From Bacteroidales bacterium (GTDB lineage Bacteria; Bacteroidota; Bacteroidia; Bacteroidales; PUMT01): a stretch of 5,440 nucleotides of DNA. Under the pieces are notes generated by a model. That model saw only the letters and a program-made list of their open reading frames with translations. It was not told where the DNA came from and did not search any database. Location of the stretch: contig SKQJ01000218.1 in NCBI GenBank assembly GCA_007119075.1, positions 1 through 5,440 of the forward strand. The letters are read 5' to 3'. Positions 5,052-5,440 of the stretch are shown here, piece by piece. Position 1 is the stretch's first letter. Every line of letters begins with the position of its first letter. The translations under genes were made by a program, and so were the position numbers.

Positions 5052-5440
5052 ATGAATAAGGAACTTTTTGATAACCCGGTACTGACCGTCCATCATGACG
5101 AAGATAAAAATCATATGACCGTAAAATGGAAGGCCAGCTGCGGCAATATCCTGAGCGATAAATATGCCGATGAGACCGAAATCATCCGCAACAAGATCAG
5201 GACCAAAGCACCGGAAAAACTAATGGTTGATATGTCCGGATGTTCATACAGCATTACGACCGATACGGGCCCGTGGTATAAAAATCCCCTTTTCAGCATG
5301 TACGGGGAACTGCCATCCGGAAGGGTTGCCATTATTTTGCCATATAATCTGGCCATGCAAGCTTCATTCGATGCGGTCGCTGCCCATGAGAACCTCGATC
5401 CGAAAACAAAAATCCAGTATTTCAAGGATCAGAAACAGGC
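5052..5440 (+). CDS. STAS/SpoIIAA-like domain protein, 3'-truncated
   Basis: An open frame runs off the right edge with 129 complete codons visible from ATG 5052. The pattern resembles small STAS-like proteins common in Bacteroidota. It has an opening strand LTVHHDEDKNHMTVKW (11-26), a helix DETEIIRNKIRTKAPEKLMVD (about 40-60) leading into the central strand, then DMSGCSYSITTDTGPWYKN (60-78), the strand GRVAIILP (90-97), and QYFKDQKQ (122-129), where relatives carry an aromatic-D/E-x-x-x-A-x-x-W-L ending. Such domains usually mediate protein interaction or ligand binding in the cytoplasm. The frame is also open from an ATG at 4986, which would add 22 residues. I prefer 5052 because its N-terminus matches the family's usual lead-in, but base composition becomes coding-like from about 4990, so 4986 remains possible. 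The gene is divergent from the canonical ASRT gene and shares its upstream region. The assignment is by pattern recognition only. Confidence 0.7.
   Translation, partial: MNKELFDNPVLTVHHDEDKNHMTVKWKASCGNILSDKYADETEIIRNKIRTKAPEKLMVDMSGCSYSITTDTGPWYKNPLFSMYGELPSGRVAIILPYNLAMQASFDAVAAHENLDPKTKIQYFKDQKQ

Noticed and set aside
5111..5425. Minus-strand open frame of 104 codons at the right edge
   Set aside because: The plus-strand frame over the same stretch gives a coherent STAS-like protein open to the edge; the minus-strand product looks like a shadow of it.

Overview
The window looks like chromosomal DNA of a free-living bacterium, most likely Bacteroidota or a close relative. The clues are indirect. 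None of the starts has a convincing Shine-Dalgarno sequence. A match to the Bacteroidota -7 box (TAnnTTTG) precedes the one gene with a clear promoter region. ATA and AGG codons are common, and the last gene resembles a STAS-like family I associate with Bacteroidota. This placement is an inference. I see no tRNA, rRNA, CRISPR array, transposase, phage gene or plasmid function.

Layout. Positions 1-1302 (+) hold the 3' part of a gene that enters from the left edge; I do not recognise it, and it ends in a repetitive, lysine/alanine/proline-rich basic tail. A gap of about 110 bp follows. A same-strand run then covers 1415-4363: an FAD-linked sugar or lactone oxidase of the L-gulonolactone/D-arabinono-lactone oxidase type, a divergent member of the Anabaena sensory rhodopsin transducer (ASRT) family whose start overlaps the oxidase stop (ATGA), a three-helix DUF2721 membrane protein, and a DUF2071 (YqjF-like) protein. 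A gene of the opposite orientation at 4473-4850 (-) encodes a canonical ASRT-family protein. The convergent gap between it and DUF2071 is rich in inverted repeats. An AT-rich divergent intergenic region (about 4851-4985) has a 17-bp dyad, a 12-bp direct repeat at 21-bp spacing and a plausible -7 box. The last gene, from 5052 (or 4986) off the right edge, is a STAS/SpoIIAA-like protein.

How the genes may work together. The most striking feature is two ASRT-type proteins within 2.3 kb and no rhodopsin gene. One is canonical. The other has lost most of the conserved C-terminal HTRxDSRQxEN block and is translationally coupled to a sugar-type FAD oxidase. ASRT-family domains have been proposed from comparative genomics to bind small molecules, probably sugars, so the pairing suggests an oxidase with a dedicated small-molecule-binding partner. 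That functional link is inference. The oxidase also has Leu where characterised relatives have the active-site Glu of the Glu-x-Arg pair, so its substrate or chemistry may differ from the textbook enzymes.
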